Below, in pieces: positions 62,778 to 64,000 of a stretch of 64,000 bases of DNA. How positions within the stretch are numbered: the stretch's first letter is position 1; every line of letters starts with the position of its first letter. The stretch is from an uncultured Pelagibacteraceae bacterium (GTDB lineage Bacteria; Pseudomonadota; Alphaproteobacteria; Pelagibacterales; Pelagibacteraceae), in assembly GCA_902561585.1 (NCBI GenBank), contig CACEQK010000001.1:1-64000 (forward strand). The letters are read 5' to 3'. A program made the position numbers and the translations under genes. The notes under the pieces are model-generated. The model had not been told where the DNA came from, ran no database searches, and saw only the letters and a list, made by a program, of their open reading frames with translations.

Positions 62778-63536
62778 ATGATAGTAGAGATTATTCCATG
62801 CTTAAGTGACAATTACAGTTATTTAATTCATGAAAAAGAAACAGACACTGTTTCAATAGTAGATCCTTCTGAATTTAAAGCCTGTAATAAAATAATTAAT
62901 AAATATAAAAAGTTAAATTTTATATTAAATACTCATCATCATGCTGATCATGTTGGGGCTAACCTTGAACTTAAAAAAAAATATAACTCAAAAATTTTAG
63001 GCTCAAATTCAGATAAAAATCGTATTCCAGGAATAGATATATTGCTTGAAGAAAATCAAAAGCACAAAATAGGAAATCTAGAATTTAAAGTAATTTTTAT
63101 TCCAGGTCACACAAATGGTCATATAGCTTTTTTCTTTAAAAAGGAAAAAATTGCTTTTACTGGAGATACATTATTTTCTTTAGGATGTGGTAGAGTATTT
63201 GAAGGCACTCATAAAGAAATGTTTAATTCTTTAAATAAAATAAAAAAGCTTCCTTCTGATACTAAAATCTATTGTGGACATGAGTACACTTACTCAAATT
63301 TAAATTTCTGTTTAAAGCATGATCCAAAAAATACTTATTTAAAAGATAAAAAAATTGACATCGAAAGAAAGCTAAACTCTAACCAGCCAACTATTCCGTC
63401 TACTATAGCTGACGAAATTAAAACGAATATTTTCCTAAGGTGTGATGTCCCTGAAATAAAGCAAGGCCTAGGCTTAAAAGATTCATCCGATGTTGAAGTT
63501 TTTTCAAAATTAAGAGATTTAAAGGACTCTTTTTAG
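62778..63536 (+). CDS. gloB: Hydroxyacylglutathione hydrolase (glyoxalase II)
   Basis: GloB hydrolyses S-lactoylglutathione, completing methylglyoxal detoxification. This metallo-beta-lactamase-fold protein has the binuclear metal motif THHHADHVGANLEL (residues about 52-65), GHTNGHIAFFF, FTGDTLFSLGCGRVFEG and CGHEYTYSN, with the C-terminal glyoxalase II domain. At 252 residues it is normal. Its ATG directly follows the metW stop, so it may share SAM-II regulation, which would be functionally odd. Confidence 0.95.
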   Translation: MIVEIIPCLSDNYSYLIHEKETDTVSIVDPSEFKACNKIINKYKKLNFILNTHHHADHVGANLELKKKYNSKILGSNSDKNRIPGIDILLEENQKHKIGNLEFKVIFIPGHTNGHIAFFFKKEKIAFTGDTLFSLGCGRVFEGTHKEMFNSLNKIKKLPSDTKIYCGHEYTYSNLNFCLKHDPKNTYLKDKKIDIERKLNSNQPTIPSTIADEIKTNIFLRCDVPEIKQGLGLKDSSDVEVFSKLRDLKDSF

Positions 63537-63547
63537 CTTCAATAATC

Positions 63548-63575
63548 TTGACTTGCTAGCACTGATGGCTATATT
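63548..63575 (+). promoter_or_regulatory. Sigma70-type promoter of rplU
   Basis: TTGACT, 16 bases, TATATT lies about 27 bases before the rplU ATG, in a 65-base gap after gloB. Both boxes match the consensus at five of six bases and the distance fits a strong ribosomal-protein promoter. Confidence 0.6.
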
Positions 63576-63601
63576 GCGTGGAAATTAAAAAAAGAGATTT
63601 T

Positions 63602-64000
63602 ATGTCATTTGCTATAATTGAAACCGGTGGAAAACAATACAAAGTAACTGCGAGTAAAATATTAGAAATAGAAAAACTTAATGCTAAAGTTGGTGAAACA
63701 ATTAAATTTGATAATGTTTTACTTTTAAACGACGACAAAAGCACTGAGGTTGGAAGTCCTAAAGTTGAAGGTGCTACAGTGGAAGCTAAACTTTTAGACA
63801 ATATTAAAGATAGAACTATATTAATTTTTCATAAAAGAAGAAGAAAACACTCAAGAAAAAAGAATGGACATAGGCAACGTCATTCTAAAATACAAATAAC
63901 AAAAATTTTAGCAAAAGGTGGAAAAGTTATAGATGAAGCCAAAATTGTTGACAAAAAGAAACCTGTTAAAGAAGATAAAAAGGTTATAAAAAAGGAAGCA
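63602..64000 (+). CDS. rplU: 50S ribosomal protein bL21 (3' end beyond window)
   Basis: The frame begins MSFAIIETGGKQYKV, diagnostic for bL21, and continues with LEIEKLNAKVGETIKFDNV, the basic IFHKRRRKHSRKKNGHRQ and ITKIL. It is open to the last base of the window (133 codons), so it is missing from the ORF track. The core ends near residue 103; the rest is a Lys/Val/Asp-rich C-terminal extension (KKKPVKEDKKVIKK) seen in some Alphaproteobacteria. rpmA would be expected next. It has its own promoter. Confidence 0.96.
   Translation, partial: MSFAIIETGGKQYKVTASKILEIEKLNAKVGETIKFDNVLLLNDDKSTEVGSPKVEGATVEAKLLDNIKDRTILIFHKRRRKHSRKKNGHRQRHSKIQITKILAKGGKVIDEAKIVDKKKPVKEDKKVIKKEA

Noticed and set aside
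1-64000. CRISPR arrays, insertion sequences, prophage or integrase genes
   Set aside because: No direct repeat-spacer series, transposase or integrase motifs, or paired terminal repeats were seen anywhere in the window.

Overview
The window is dense, strongly AT-rich bacterial chromosome with short intergenic gaps, many TAATG or ATGA gene junctions and small overlaps. Its content points to a streamlined marine alphaproteobacterium, most likely SAR11-like (Pelagibacterales). The supporting evidence is an SUV3-type helicase, a FdxA-CarD pair, Coq7, a tripartite TAXI-TRAP transporter, a SAM-II riboswitch that closely resembles the Sargasso Sea type, very low GC and weak Shine-Dalgarno sites. The taxonomic placement is inference; no 16S gene is present. 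I see no prophage, insertion sequence, CRISPR array or plasmid signature.

Layout. 1-1.4 kb: end of an AmpG muropeptide permease and an NlpC/P60 hydrolase. 1.6-14 kb (minus strand): a long translation cluster in the order glycosyltransferase, thrS, infC, rpmI, rplT, pheS, pheT, lepA, glycosyltransferase, tRNA-Ser, then a small autotransporter. 14-21.6 kb: an alpha/beta hydrolase, then gltD-gltB-SDR on the minus strand. 21.8-24.1 kb: uppP, tRNA-Arg and an O-antigen ligase/polymerase. 24.2-28.3 kb: thiolase, HDAC-like deacetylase and acetoacetyl-CoA synthetase. 28.5-32.8 kb: a pyruvate dehydrogenase pair in which E1 carries its own lipoyl domain. 32.8-36.6 kb: DMT exporter, hotdog thioesterase, FG-GAP/ASPIC secreted protein, an unknown Cys-rich secreted protein and two very small genes. 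36.6-41.4 kb: TAXI-TRAP transporter and an aminotransferase. 41.5-45.4 kb: SUV3-like helicase, TerB-like protein, fdxA and a CarD-like regulator. 45.4-50.8 kb (minus): a 24-residue Lys/Arg peptide, acyl-CoA synthetase, SGNH protein, tRNA-Leu, BASS transporter, an unrecognised double winged-helix protein and a small membrane protein. 50.8-54.4 kb: DedA/YqaA-like protein, dsbB, coq7, HNH nuclease, esterase, HIG1-like protein and a TlpA-like thioredoxin. 54.4-60.9 kb: argH-lptM-like lipoprotein-lysA-plsC facing ttuC-like dehydrogenase, tyrA-like dehydrogenase and hisC. 61-64 kb: SAM-II riboswitch, metX, metW, gloB and rplU, which runs off the window.

The genes are mostly housekeeping: translation, nitrogen assimilation (GltBD), central carbon (PDH), Arg/Lys/Met/aromatic-His biosynthesis, envelope building and uptake. 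The most interesting items are not standard CDSs. They are a SAM-II aptamer whose 3' strand can alternatively form an antiterminator against an adjacent intrinsic terminator, an 18-residue membrane micropeptide with a nine-base perfect Shine-Dalgarno match, a 24-residue peptide that is 19/24 Lys/Arg, a lipoyl-AceE fusion, and two tRNA genes fused almost base-to-base with flanking coding sequence.
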